A stretch of DNA of 64,000 bases from Mesorhizobium sp. CU3 (GTDB lineage: Bacteria > Pseudomonadota > Alphaproteobacteria > Rhizobiales > Rhizobiaceae), in assembly GCF_006442965.1 (NCBI RefSeq), contig NZ_VFWX01000016.1:83153-147152 (forward strand), written 5' to 3'. Each line of letters starts with the position of its first letter. The first letter of the stretch is position 1. The notes beneath the pieces were generated by a model that worked only from the letters and a program-made list of their open reading frames with translations, was not told where the DNA came from and did no database searches. Below are positions 7,723 through 15,402 of the stretch, one piece after another. A program made the translations under genes and the position numbers.

Positions 7723-8712
7723 TCAGGCTTCCAGCGCCATGCCGCCGAAGGAGACGCCGGCCGACGTGCCGAGGAACAGCAGCTTTGCACCCGTCGCCAC
7801 GCGGCCTTCACGACGCGCGACGTCAAGCGCGAAGGGCATGGAGGCGGCGATCTGGTTGCCGAAGCGGGCCGAGATGTCGACCAGCTTTTGCGGCGGAAAA
7901 CCGGTCTGGCGCGCCATATGCGCCAGCGCGAAGGGGCTTGCCTGGTGCGGCACGACGAGATCGACGTCTTCGTGCCTCCAACCGGCGCGCTCCAGCAAGT
8001 CTCCGACGAAGGCGTTGAAGTGGCGCGAGGTCAGCCGGAACAGTTCCTTGCCGTCCATGTGGAACAGGCTGTGCGCGGCGAAGGCCCGCGGCTCGTTGCG
8101 GAAATCGAAGCGCGTGCCGCCCGAGCCGATGCCGCAGGCTTCCCAAGCGGAAGGGTAAGTCCGCATCAGGCTTGCGGCCACCTTGCCCTCGCCTGGGTTG
8201 GCCCGGCGCAGCACGGCAGCCGCGGCGCCGTCGCCGAACAGCGCGGCGATCTCCGGCGCATCCTGCCAAGGCAAGGCGCGCGAGGCCACTTCCGACGAGA
8301 ACACCAATGCCGTCTCGCACTGCCCGGCCTCTAGCATGCGGCCGGCGGTTTCGAAGGCGGTGAGGAAGCCGAGGCAGGTGCTGTTGACGTCGAAAGCGGC
8401 GGCTGAACCATCGGCAAGGCCGAGACGCTGCATGACCAGCGGCGCGGTCGCCGGTAGCGGCTGGTAAGGCACGCCGCAGCCGCCGATGATCAGATCCAGC
8501 GCGTTGGCTTCAAGCCCGGCATTCTCAAGCGCCAGCCGCGCCGCGCTGCAGGCAAGGTCGATCTGCGATTCGCCCGTGCAGACATAGCGCTCGACGACGC
8601 CGGTGGCGGTTTCGAGCGCGCCTTCGCCGAGGCCCAGTCTTTCCTCCAGCGCCCGCGTCGTCACCCGCTCAGCCGGCACCGCCCTGCCGGTTCCGACGAT
8701 CTTGATGCGCAT
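7723..8712 (-). CDS. 3-oxoacyl-ACP synthase III family enzyme
   Basis: The protein has 329 residues. The Cys-His-Asn triad of the KAS III group is at Cys113 (VNSTCLGF), His256 (VPHQASPF) and Asn286 (FGNQIAAS). Family members perform a decarboxylative or head-to-head Claisen condensation of acyl thioesters. It is distinct from the housekeeping fab genes at 26-30 kb, which have their own ketoacyl synthase. As first gene of the six-gene minus-strand cassette it likely makes the starting beta-keto product. A purine-rich GGGGAG lies just upstream of the ATG, and a candidate promoter is at 8753-8781. Confidence 0.9.
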   Translation of the reverse strand: MRIKIVGTGRAVPAERVTTRALEERLGLGEGALETATGVVERYVCTGESQIDLACSAARLALENAGLEANALDLIIGGCGVPYQPLPATAPLVMQRLGLADGSAAAFDVNSTCLGFLTAFETAGRMLEAGQCETALVFSSEVASRALPWQDAPEIAALFGDGAAAAVLRRANPGEGKVAASLMRTYPSAWEACGIGSGGTRFDFRNEPRAFAAHSLFHMDGKELFRLTSRHFNAFVGDLLERAGWRHEDVDLVVPHQASPFALAHMARQTGFPPQKLVDISARFGNQIAASMPFALDVARREGRVATGAKLLFLGTSAGVSFGGMALEA

Positions 8713-8752
8713 CCTCTCCCCGCCGCGTGAGCTTGGCTCTATCTAGCGCAAA

Positions 8753-8781
8753 ATATGGTCGGTAGCGACGGCCACCATCAA
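8753..8781 (-). promoter_or_regulatory. Candidate promoter of the six-gene cassette
   Basis: Read on the minus strand, TTGATG (8776-8781) and CCATAT (8753-8758) are separated by 17 bases, a sigma-70-like arrangement. It is placed about 40 bases upstream of the ketoacyl synthase start. No transcription data are available. Confidence 0.4.
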
Positions 8782-8820
8782 AACCAGCACGAATGCATCA
8801 GGCTCTGCGATGCACTTCGA

Positions 8821-8849
8821 TTGCAGGTGGAATCGGCTCAAAGTATACA
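8821..8849 (+). promoter_or_regulatory. Candidate promoter of the DUF1851-like gene
   Basis: TTGCAG (8821-8826) and TATACA (8844-8849) are separated by exactly 17 bases. The transcript would begin just ahead of the strong GGAGGGGG ribosome site, giving a very short leader before the ATG at 8868. Confidence 0.5.
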
Positions 8850-8867
8850 GCTCGGAGGGGGTGACTT

Positions 8868-9455
8868 ATGACCAATCCTTTTTCTCGCTTTATTTCTTCG
8901 ATGTTTGGCGCAGTCGGCGCCAATCAGAAAACCGCGGGGCAAGCCAACGCATCGAGCGCACTTAAGGCCATTTGGCCTCGTGACCTTCAGTCCTTCTTCA
9001 TCGAACCTTCCAATGGAGATCTCACGCAAGCGCTAGAGAGTTGGAAGTGGATCGGGCTGGAAGGTTTAGAGCCCGCGGCGGCTTCTGCGTTTGGCGACAT
9101 TTTCTTTCGAGCCTCTGATGGATCCGTTAGGCTTCTGGATATGATCGAGGGTCGTTTAACGCAGGTGTCGAGTAGTTGGACGGAGTTCACGACGCAGTTG
9201 AACGATACTGACCGTCAAGACGATCTCTTGCTCGCCGGGCTGGTTGTAGCGGCACGAAAGAAGGGTTTGGTCCTAGGTTCTGGAGAGTGTTACGACTTCG
9301 AACAGCCACCAGTGCTCGGTGGCGAAATGAATGTTGAGCAAATGGAGAAAACGTTCTTCGTGGTGAAGGTCAATATTGCCGGCCAGATTCATCAGCAAGT
9401 GAAGGACCTCCCGCAAGGCACGAAAATCAACAAGGTGACGATCAGCGATCGCTGA
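8868..9455 (+). CDS. Tdi1/DUF1851-like protein, possible orphan immunity protein
   Basis: The protein has 195 residues with a strong ribosome site (GGAGGGGG) upstream. The segment AFGDIFFRASDGSVRLLDMIEG, followed by LTQVSSSWTEF, matches the pattern of the GAD-like/DUF1851 domain found in type VI secretion immunity proteins such as Tdi1. This is family knowledge, not a search result. No matching effector or secretion genes are nearby. GC content is visibly lower than in the neighbours, with more A/T-ending codons, which suggests recent acquisition. The C-terminal 50 residues are not recognised. Confidence 0.65.
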   Translation: MTNPFSRFISSMFGAVGANQKTAGQANASSALKAIWPRDLQSFFIEPSNGDLTQALESWKWIGLEGLEPAAASAFGDIFFRASDGSVRLLDMIEGRLTQVSSSWTEFTTQLNDTDRQDDLLLAGLVVAARKKGLVLGSGECYDFEQPPVLGGEMNVEQMEKTFFVVKVNIAGQIHQQVKDLPQGTKINKVTISDR

Positions 9456-9506
9456 TCGTTAAGCTCTCGATTGAGCAGGCGCCTGGCAACAGCGCTGCCC
9501 GGGTGG

Positions 9507-9611
9507 CTAGAGCAATTCCAGGAAAAGTGTGAGCGGTTTTCCGTCCGGAATTGCGTAAAAACAAATAGATAGAGCGGTTCGCCGTTTCCATGAAACGGTG
9601 AAACGCTCTAG
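9507..9611. repeat. Dispersed palindromic element, family A, copy 1
   Basis: The element begins CTAGAGCAATTCC and ends GAAACGCTCTAG. Inside are the conserved stretches AAAAGTGTGA and TTTTCCGTCCGGAATTGCG. A close copy is at 49474-49577 and a diverged one at 20041-20120. The CTAGAGC ends are complementary. The terminal CTA supplies the TAG stop of the LysR gene on the minus strand. Confidence 0.85.
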
Positions 9612-10573
9612 TCTGCCCCGCGTAATTGCGTTTCGCGCGCCGCCTGCTCCAGCTGACCGACCAGCCAGGCAATGCCTGCATCCATCATCGCGACCTTCGG
9701 CACCACGGCACTGATCTGGAAACGCGGCAGCACCAGCGGGGCATCGACGGCGATGACGCCGAAGCGGGGCGCATGCGTGGCAACGAAGCGGCGCGGCAGC
9801 GCCGAGACAAAGTCCGTCTCGGCCAGCACCGCGAGCGCGAACATGAAATTGGGTACGGTGAGCGCGATGCGCCGCGACAGGCCATGCGCGGCAAGCGCGA
9901 TATCGACGAATCCCTGCGCGTCGGCGGTCTGCGACACCACAAGATGCTCCATGGCACAGTACGCCTCGATGCCGGTGTCCCGCGCGAACCGGTGTCCCGC
10001 CCGCATGGCGACGACGAAATCCTCTTCATAGAGCGGACGCCGAAGTAAGCGCTCGGGCGCATTGTCGATCGGGATGACCGCGACATCCATAAGCCTTGCC
10101 TCAAGTTCGGCGATCACATCGCCCCAAGCGGGCAGAGGCGACGTCTCGTTCTGCCTGGGCAGCAACTGGCGAATGCCGATGTCGATGCCCGGCGCGCTTC
10201 GATGCAGGACTTCGAGCAGCGGCGGCAGGAACACCGCCGACGCGCCGTCGGGAGCGCCGATGACGAAGCGACGTTTGGTGCGGGCGGGATCGAAGGGCTC
10301 GGCGCTGGCGACGACGCTCCTCACCCGCGCCAGGATTTCGGCGACAGGGGCCGCCAGTTCCAGCGCGCGGTCGGTCGGCACGACGCCCCTCGGCGTACGC
10401 AAGAACAGCGGATCGCCAAGCAAGCCGCGCAGCCGGCCAAGGCCGTGGCTGACCGCCGATGGCGACAAGTTCAGCCGCGACGCCGAGCGGCCGACATGGC
10501 GTTCTTCCATGACGGTCTCGAACAGGACCAGCAGGTTGAGGTCGATGCGTGATAGATCAATTTGGTGCAGCAT
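9608..10573 (-). CDS. LysR-family transcriptional regulator
   Basis: The protein has 321 residues. The N-terminal winged helix-turn-helix is clear: IDLNLLVLFETVMEERHVGRSASRLNLSPSAVSHGLGRLRG, followed by DPLFLRTPRGVVPT. The remainder is the periplasmic-binding-protein-like effector domain. The sequence resembles the NodD/PnbR-like branch of LysR, which responds to small aromatic or similar inducers, but the ligand is unknown. It is divergent from the NTF2-like gene at 10685, with an inverted repeat of LysR type between them, so that gene is the likely target. Its stop codon lies inside a dispersed repeat. Confidence 0.9.
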   Translation of the reverse strand: MLHQIDLSRIDLNLLVLFETVMEERHVGRSASRLNLSPSAVSHGLGRLRGLLGDPLFLRTPRGVVPTDRALELAAPVAEILARVRSVVASAEPFDPARTKRRFVIGAPDGASAVFLPPLLEVLHRSAPGIDIGIRQLLPRQNETSPLPAWGDVIAELEARLMDVAVIPIDNAPERLLRRPLYEEDFVVAMRAGHRFARDTGIEAYCAMEHLVVSQTADAQGFVDIALAAHGLSRRIALTVPNFMFALAVLAETDFVSALPRRFVATHAPRFGVIAVDAPLVLPRFQISAVVPKVAMMDAGIAWLVGQLEQAARETQLRGAD

Positions 10574-10599
10574 ATTGCTGAAATCATATCACTGGATTC

Positions 10600-10618
10600 A
10601 TCTCAGCTGAAGTGAGAT
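10600..10618. promoter_or_regulatory. Candidate LysR operator
   Basis: Arms ATCTCA and TGAGAT are separated by seven bases and contain a T-N11-A core (10603 to 10615). It sits in the 111-base divergent region between the LysR gene and the NTF2-like gene. Confidence 0.5.
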
Positions 10619-10684
10619 CCCCTCCCGCATCGATCGGATGGCGAAAGTCGTCCGGCTTCGTTTCCGATTTTCGAGGAGATTCTG

Positions 10685-11275
10685 ATGTCTAAATCCATCC
10701 ATACGACCCGTAGGGCCGGCGCGCCGCTTGAGCGCAAAGCCCGCAGCAAGGTTGTTTCCAGGCGGCTGGCGCTAGCGGCGCCGCTCGCCCTGGCGCCTGC
10801 GATGCAGGCTGCCACGAGCGAAGCCGCGCCACAGGCGGCCATCGACGGCGCCGCCCTGAAGGAGCTTCTGGCACGGGCGGAAGCCGCCAGCTCGGCCTTC
10901 ATGCGCGGCGACATGAAAGCCTATCTCGACCTGATCGAGATCGCGCCCGACTTCACCCTGATGCAGCCCTTCGGCGGTCCATTCTCGAGAGGGTTCGACA
11001 GAAGCCCCGAGCATTTGGCTGAACTCGCCAGCTACTTCCAGGACGGCGGGGTGAAAATGGAGCTGGTGCAAACCTACGCATCGGGCGACATGGCGGTGCT
11101 CGCCGTAATCGAATGGGGGCATGGCAAGGTCGGCGGCCAGGACCAGGAATGGCCGCTCAGGGTGACGCTGGTTTTCCGCCGTGAAAACGGCGAATGGCTG
11201 CTGGCGCACCGGCATGCCGACCCGCTTGTCCACAAGATCAGCCTGGAACAATTGTCAGCGCTGGCAAAGGGTTAA
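10685..11275 (+). CDS. NTF2-like/DUF4440 family protein
   Basis: The protein has 196 residues. After a basic N-terminus (RKARSKVVSRR) comes a hydrophobic, alanine-rich stretch (LALAAPLALAPAMQAATSEAA) that could be a signal peptide or a Tat-like leader, although no twin-arginine consensus with its full context is evident. The mature part has the cone-shaped NTF2/SnoaL pattern: AAEAASSAFMRGDMKAYLDLIEIAPDFTLMQPFGG, ending in VTLVFRRENGEWLLAHRHAD. Such domains bind small hydrophobic ligands or act as isomerases or cyclases. It is divergent from the LysR gene, which probably controls it. Confidence 0.75.
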   Translation: MSKSIHTTRRAGAPLERKARSKVVSRRLALAAPLALAPAMQAATSEAAPQAAIDGAALKELLARAEAASSAFMRGDMKAYLDLIEIAPDFTLMQPFGGPFSRGFDRSPEHLAELASYFQDGGVKMELVQTYASGDMAVLAVIEWGHGKVGGQDQEWPLRVTLVFRRENGEWLLAHRHADPLVHKISLEQLSALAKG

Positions 11276-11396
11276 GCGGAGAATATTCGGGCGCATGACC
11301 TCGCTGGTTCCGGCCAACGATCGGTTTCGAGACACTGGTCACGTATTTCATAGATCGGTGCTAAGAGGTTGTGGTCACGGAGGATCGAAAACCCCA

Positions 11397-11819
11397 GTGA
11401 AACACTCGATCGGTCTCGCATTGGTTTTGCTGCTCGCCATGTGTTCTTGTAGCTTCGCCGCGAGCGATTTTCTAAGGGTATCCGTCGAGTGCCCGAACCC
11501 CGATGGCAATGGGGTTCTCAAGACCATCGATGAAAAACCCAATGGCAGCGAGTCGCGCGTATCGACGTCCTACATCGGCGGGCAAGTAGACCGAGTCACG
11601 GTGGCCAGTTCGCAAGATGGGTCGAACTTCAAGGATCGGTTCACGCTCAGCCGCTTGGCCAGCGCCGGAACGAAAGAGTTGCCAGCATTCCGCGCGTTCG
11701 AGGATCGCGCCAACGAGTTGTTGCGGTTCTTTTGCAATGCCACGCCTGAAGAAAAGCAGCGCTATCTCGATCTGCTGCAGGCCAATCGGGCCCTGCTTCA
11801 GCAGTTGAAAGCTCACTAG
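11397..11819 (+). CDS. Small exported protein of unknown function
   Basis: A GTG start at 11397, 13 bases after a GGAGG, gives 140 residues with a typical signal peptide (VKHSIGLALVLLLAMCSCSFAAS). A lipoprotein reading using one of the cysteines is possible. The mature region has two cysteines and an AFEDRANELLRFFCNATPEEKQRYLDLLQANRALLQQL helical tail. No family is recognised. The frame is open further upstream, but that part overlaps the NTF2-like gene and is low-complexity in composition. It is tail to tail with holC. Confidence 0.55.
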   Translation: MKHSIGLALVLLLAMCSCSFAASDFLRVSVECPNPDGNGVLKTIDEKPNGSESRVSTSYIGGQVDRVTVASSQDGSNFKDRFTLSRLASAGTKELPAFRAFEDRANELLRFFCNATPEEKQRYLDLLQANRALLQQLKAH

Positions 11820-11855
11820 GGACCCAAGCTTAATCAAACATCCCGCCGACTGCGC

Positions 11856-12305
11856 TTAAGCCTTACGCTCCCAGCGGCGGTCGGGGGTCTGCTGCCAGTA
11901 GGTGACGACGTGGCCAGCGGCCTTGAGCGTCTTCCAATGCGTGCGCGCGCCTTCCAACTGGGCGGCGTCATGGCCGTCGAACAGGAAGACGGCGCGCTCG
12001 TAGCCGGAAAGCTCCGGCGGTGTCGCGCCGTCGACCAGGAAGCGGATCTGCGCGGCGTTGGCGTTGCCCTCGCCTGTCGTGAGCAGGATCGGCTGCTCGG
12101 ACGGATAGGCCTCGCGGTCGGTGGCATGGGCGAGAAAGGAATCGTCGCGGAAAATCCACAGATGCTGGTCGAGCGCGTCGCGCCGCTCCTCGGTGCCGGT
12201 CTGGACGACCGCGCGCCAGCCGCGGTCGACGCTGCGCTCGAGCAGGCCGGGCAGCGCCTCCTCGAGAGTCGATTCGGTCAGATGGTAGAAGAGGACGTCG
12301 GCCAT
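11856..12305 (-). CDS. holC: DNA polymerase III subunit chi
   Basis: The protein has 149 residues, the usual length in Rhizobiales. It begins MADVLFYHLTESTLEEALPGLLERS and contains GWRAVVQTG, LWIFRDDSFLAHA, and the ending HVVTYWQQTPDRRWERKA, all typical of HolC. Chi links the clamp loader to single-stranded DNA-binding protein at the replication fork. It lies nine bases after pepA on the same strand, the pepA-holC pairing seen in many alpha- and gammaproteobacteria, and is probably cotranscribed. Confidence 0.93.
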   Translation of the reverse strand: MADVLFYHLTESTLEEALPGLLERSVDRGWRAVVQTGTEERRDALDQHLWIFRDDSFLAHATDREAYPSEQPILLTTGEGNANAAQIRFLVDGATPPELSGYERAVFLFDGHDAAQLEGARTHWKTLKAAGHVVTYWQQTPDRRWERKA

Positions 12306-12314
12306 CCCGCAGCT

Positions 12315-13838
12315 CTATCCTTCGTAGTGATCACGCACTAGTCTATCGAGCAAGCGCACGCCGAAGCCCGAGCCCCAGGACTGGTTGATCTCGCTCGACG
12401 GCGCGCCCATGGCTGTGCCGGCGATGTCGAGATGCGCCCAGGGGGTGTCCTTGACGAAACGCTGCAGGAACTGGGCGGCGATGATGGCGCCGCCGTAGCG
12501 GCCGCCGATGTTCTTCATGTCGGCGTTCTTGGACTCGATCAGCTTGTCGTATTCAGGTCCGAGCGGCATGCGCCAAAGCCGCTCCTGGCTTGCCTGCCCG
12601 GCGTTGAAGAGCCGGCCGGCAAGCTCGTCATTGTTGGAGAACAGGCCGGCGTAATGCTGGCCAAGCGCGACCATGATGGCGCCGGTCAGCGTCGCCAGAT
12701 TGACCATGAATTTCGGCTTGAACCGATCGTTGGCGTACCAGAGCGCGTCGGCCAGAACGAGGCGGCCTTCGGCGTCGGTGTTGAGCACCTCGATGGTCTG
12801 GCCGGACATCGAGGTGACGATGTCGCCGGGGCGCTGGGCATGGCCGTCGACAGCGTTCTCGACCAGGCCGATGACGCCGACCACATTGGCCTTCGCCTTA
12901 CGCGCGGCAAGCGCATGCATCAAGCCGGTGACGGCGGCCGCGCCGCCCATGTCGCCCTTCATGTCCTCCATGCCGGAGGCCGGCTTCATCGAATTGCCGC
13001 CGGTGTCGAAGGTGACGCCCTTGCCGATGAAGGCAACCGGCGCATCCTTGGGCTTGCCGCCCTTCCATTGCATGACGGCCATGCGGGCGCCGCGCGGCGA
13101 GCCCTGCGCCACACCAAGCAGGGAACCCATGCCGAGCTTCCTCATCTCCTTCTCGGCGAGGATCTCGACCTCGACGCCGAGCGCTTCCAGTTGCTTGACG
13201 CGGTCGGCGAATTCGACCGGACCGAGCGCATTGGCGGGTTCGTTGACAAGATCGCGGGCCAGCAGCACGCCGTCGATCACCGCCTCTTCATTGGCGAAGG
13301 CCTTCTTGGCAGCGGCGGGGTCGGCGCAGTGGATGGTCACCTTGGCGGGTTTCCGCTCGGCCTTCTTGACCTCGGACTTGTTCCCTTCGGATTGCCCGTC
13401 GTCCTTGTCCTTCCTGGTCTTGTACTTGTCGAAGGCATAGCTGCGCAAAAGAATGCCGGCGGCAAGGTTCGCCGCCTGGCGCGCATCCGGCTGCAACTCC
13501 GGCAGGTCGAGGATGACGGCAACCTCGGTCGCCTTGCGCAGCGATGCCGCGATGGCGCCGCCGAGCCTCAGCCAGGCATAATCATCGAGGCTCGCCACCT
13601 TGCCGGCGCCGATCGCCACCAGCCGGTCGAGCGAGGTGCCTTCGGGCGCCAGCACTTCGGCCGAGCTTGCGAACTTGCCGGAGAAATCCGCGACTGGAAA
13701 CGCACGCGCCAATGCACCGGCGGGGTCGCAGGCCTTCGCGGCTTCGCCAAGGATGCCGCCCTCGGCCGCGAGCACGAAGATGCTGCCCTTTTTGGGCGCG
13801 GCGAATTTGGCGAAGGCAATGGTTGGTCTCGACGTCAT
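12315..13838 (-). CDS. pepA: Leucyl aminopeptidase (cytosol aminopeptidase)
   Basis: The protein has 507 residues from the ATG at 13838. Upstream codons in the same frame are intergenic. The M17 metal and catalytic region is present as VAFIGKGVTFDTGGNSMKPASGMEDMKGDMGGAAAV, and the signature NTDAEGRLVLADAL follows. The enzyme removes N-terminal residues from peptides in the cytoplasm using two metal ions. A lysine-rich stretch around residues 145-170 (KTRKDKDDGQSEGNKSEVKK) is an unusual insertion at the domain linker. It is cotranscribed with holC and divergent from lptF. Confidence 0.95.
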   Translation of the reverse strand: MTSRPTIAFAKFAAPKKGSIFVLAAEGGILGEAAKACDPAGALARAFPVADFSGKFASSAEVLAPEGTSLDRLVAIGAGKVASLDDYAWLRLGGAIAASLRKATEVAVILDLPELQPDARQAANLAAGILLRSYAFDKYKTRKDKDDGQSEGNKSEVKKAERKPAKVTIHCADPAAAKKAFANEEAVIDGVLLARDLVNEPANALGPVEFADRVKQLEALGVEVEILAEKEMRKLGMGSLLGVAQGSPRGARMAVMQWKGGKPKDAPVAFIGKGVTFDTGGNSMKPASGMEDMKGDMGGAAAVTGLMHALAARKAKANVVGVIGLVENAVDGHAQRPGDIVTSMSGQTIEVLNTDAEGRLVLADALWYANDRFKPKFMVNLATLTGAIMVALGQHYAGLFSNNDELAGRLFNAGQASQERLWRMPLGPEYDKLIESKNADMKNIGGRYGGAIIAAQFLQRFVKDTPWAHLDIAGTAMGAPSSEINQSWGSGFGVRLLDRLVRDHYEG

Positions 13839-14199
13839 CAGGTCCTGCTTTCGGGGATGGCCGCAAGTGTCGGCAAGGTAATTTGAGCAAGCGCGAGCTT
13901 TGGCAAGCGTGCGCGACATTTGGTCGTTTTCACCCATTTGGCAAGACTTTGGCCGAAATCGCGGTCTATACCAGCGCCGAAAATGCCGCAGGATTCGTCG
14001 CGGCACGACGTAAGCCTCCTGCCGCAACATGCTGTTAACCATCAATGTTTCGTATTTCTTATCGATTGGCGCTCAGACTCCGGCGCGCCGGGGGGCGACA
14101 AAGCGGAGCGAGCGCCGATGACCCAGTTGTGCGGGCGCCGCCGGATCACTATTTTGTCCGCGGGCATGATGCCGTTCGGCAAGATCGAGAAAAGCCTTC
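13839..14199. other. Divergent intergenic region between pepA and lptF
   Basis: This is 361 bases without a convincing gene. It must hold the promoters for pepA-holC on the minus strand and the lpt operon on the plus strand. Only one reasonable promoter was found, at 13878-13906. The rest shows no strong repeat. Confidence 0.5.
13878..13906 (-). promoter_or_regulatory. Candidate pepA promoter
   Basis: On the minus strand TTGCCA (13901-13906) and AATTAC (13878-13883) are 17 bases apart, about 40 bases upstream of the pepA ATG. The -10 match is only fair. Confidence 0.35.
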
Positions 14200-15399
14200 A
14201 TGAAGGTCGTTGAACGCTACATCATGCGTCGCGCGCTGGCGATGTTCCTGGCGGCGCTGGTCTGGACGCTGGCGATCGTGTGGACGACGCAAGTGCTGGC
14301 CAAGATCGACCTCGTCACCGACAACGGCCAGTCGGCACTGACCTTCTTCGAGGTCGCCGCGCTCATTATCCCTTCGATCATCCCGATCGTCGTGCCGTTC
14401 GCGCTGGTGGTCGCGGTGGCGCAGACGCTCTCCGCCATGAACACCGATTCGGAGCTGGCGGTGCTGAGCGCCGCCGGCGCATCGCGCTGGACCATCGCGC
14501 GGCCGATCCTTTTGCTGGCGCTTGCTGCCTGCGCCTTCTCCTTCGTCGTCGACAACGGCATCGATCCCTATGCCCGGCAGAAGAATCGCCAGTTGGTCGC
14601 GGCCTCGCGCGCCGATCTTTTGTCGCTGATCATCCAGGAGGGCACGTTCCGCAAGATCGACGAGGGGCTCTATCTGCAGATCGGCGAGCGGCTTCCCGGC
14701 AACAGGCTGGGCGGCATCTTCGTCGCCGATTCGCGCGAGGAAGGCGCAAGCCTCGTCTACTACGCCAAGTCCGGCAGCATCGTCGAACAGAAGGGCGAGA
14801 AGGTCTTGATGATGAATGACGGCGTCATCAACCGCAAATCGCTGACCGGCGACCTCTCCGTCATCCGCTTCACCTCCTATGCGTTCGACATGTCGGCTTT
14901 CCTGTCTGCAGCCAACGACATCACGCTTTTGCCCAAGGACCGCACGACGCAATATCTGCTCAATCCGGACCCCAACGACAAGATGTACCAGCGCGAACCG
15001 GGCAGCTACCGGGGCGAGCTCAACCAGCGCTTCTCGGAATGGAGCTATTCGCTGGTGTTTGCGCTCATCGCGCTGGCCGTCGCCGGCGACGCGCGCTCGC
15101 ACCGCGAGGCGCGAATCCACCCGCTGATCACCGCCATCGCCATAGCGCTTTTCGTGCGCTGGATCGGATTCTTCGTGGCGGGCAAGGCCGACAAGGTCTG
15201 GTACTTCGTCTATCTGCTCTACGCCGTACCGCTTACCGCTACCGCGGTTTCGATCTGGTTCATCGTTTCCTCGCGTACCATGGAACTGCCCACCGCCTGG
15301 GCCGACTGGCTGACCAACCTCGCCGGCCGAGTCAGCAATTCATGGTCGGCGCTGAAGCTGTGGCTCGTCCGGCGCAGCGCTTCCGGCCAGGGAGCCTGA
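14200..15399 (+). CDS. lptF: LPS export ABC transporter permease LptF
   Basis: The protein has 399 residues of the YjgP/YjgQ family. Transmembrane segments are visible near the N-terminus (MFLAALVWTLAIVWTTQVL, then LIIPSIIPIVVPFALVVAVAQT and ILLLALAACAFSFVV) and in the last third. A periplasmic beta-jellyroll region of about 170 residues lies between. LptF with LptG and the ATPase LptB pulls lipopolysaccharide from the inner membrane into the Lpt bridge. LptG starts three bases after its stop and lptD follows, so three Lpt components are in one operon. The motif SELAVLSAAGASRW is the coupling helix region that contacts LptB. Confidence 0.93.
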   Translation: MKVVERYIMRRALAMFLAALVWTLAIVWTTQVLAKIDLVTDNGQSALTFFEVAALIIPSIIPIVVPFALVVAVAQTLSAMNTDSELAVLSAAGASRWTIARPILLLALAACAFSFVVDNGIDPYARQKNRQLVAASRADLLSLIIQEGTFRKIDEGLYLQIGERLPGNRLGGIFVADSREEGASLVYYAKSGSIVEQKGEKVLMMNDGVINRKSLTGDLSVIRFTSYAFDMSAFLSAANDITLLPKDRTTQYLLNPDPNDKMYQREPGSYRGELNQRFSEWSYSLVFALIALAVAGDARSHREARIHPLITAIAIALFVRWIGFFVAGKADKVWYFVYLLYAVPLTATAVSIWFIVSSRTMELPTAWADWLTNLAGRVSNSWSALKLWLVRRSASGQGA

Positions 15400-15402
15400 G
15401 CA

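Noticed and set aside
10600..10618. Possible nod box upstream of the NTF2-like gene
   Set aside because: The palindrome fits a general LysR site but lacks the long conserved nod box pattern, and no nodulation genes are present.
12432..13886. Open frame of 484 codons on the plus strand opposite pepA
   Set aside because: It is antisense to a clear M17 aminopeptidase. No motif or ribosome site was seen.
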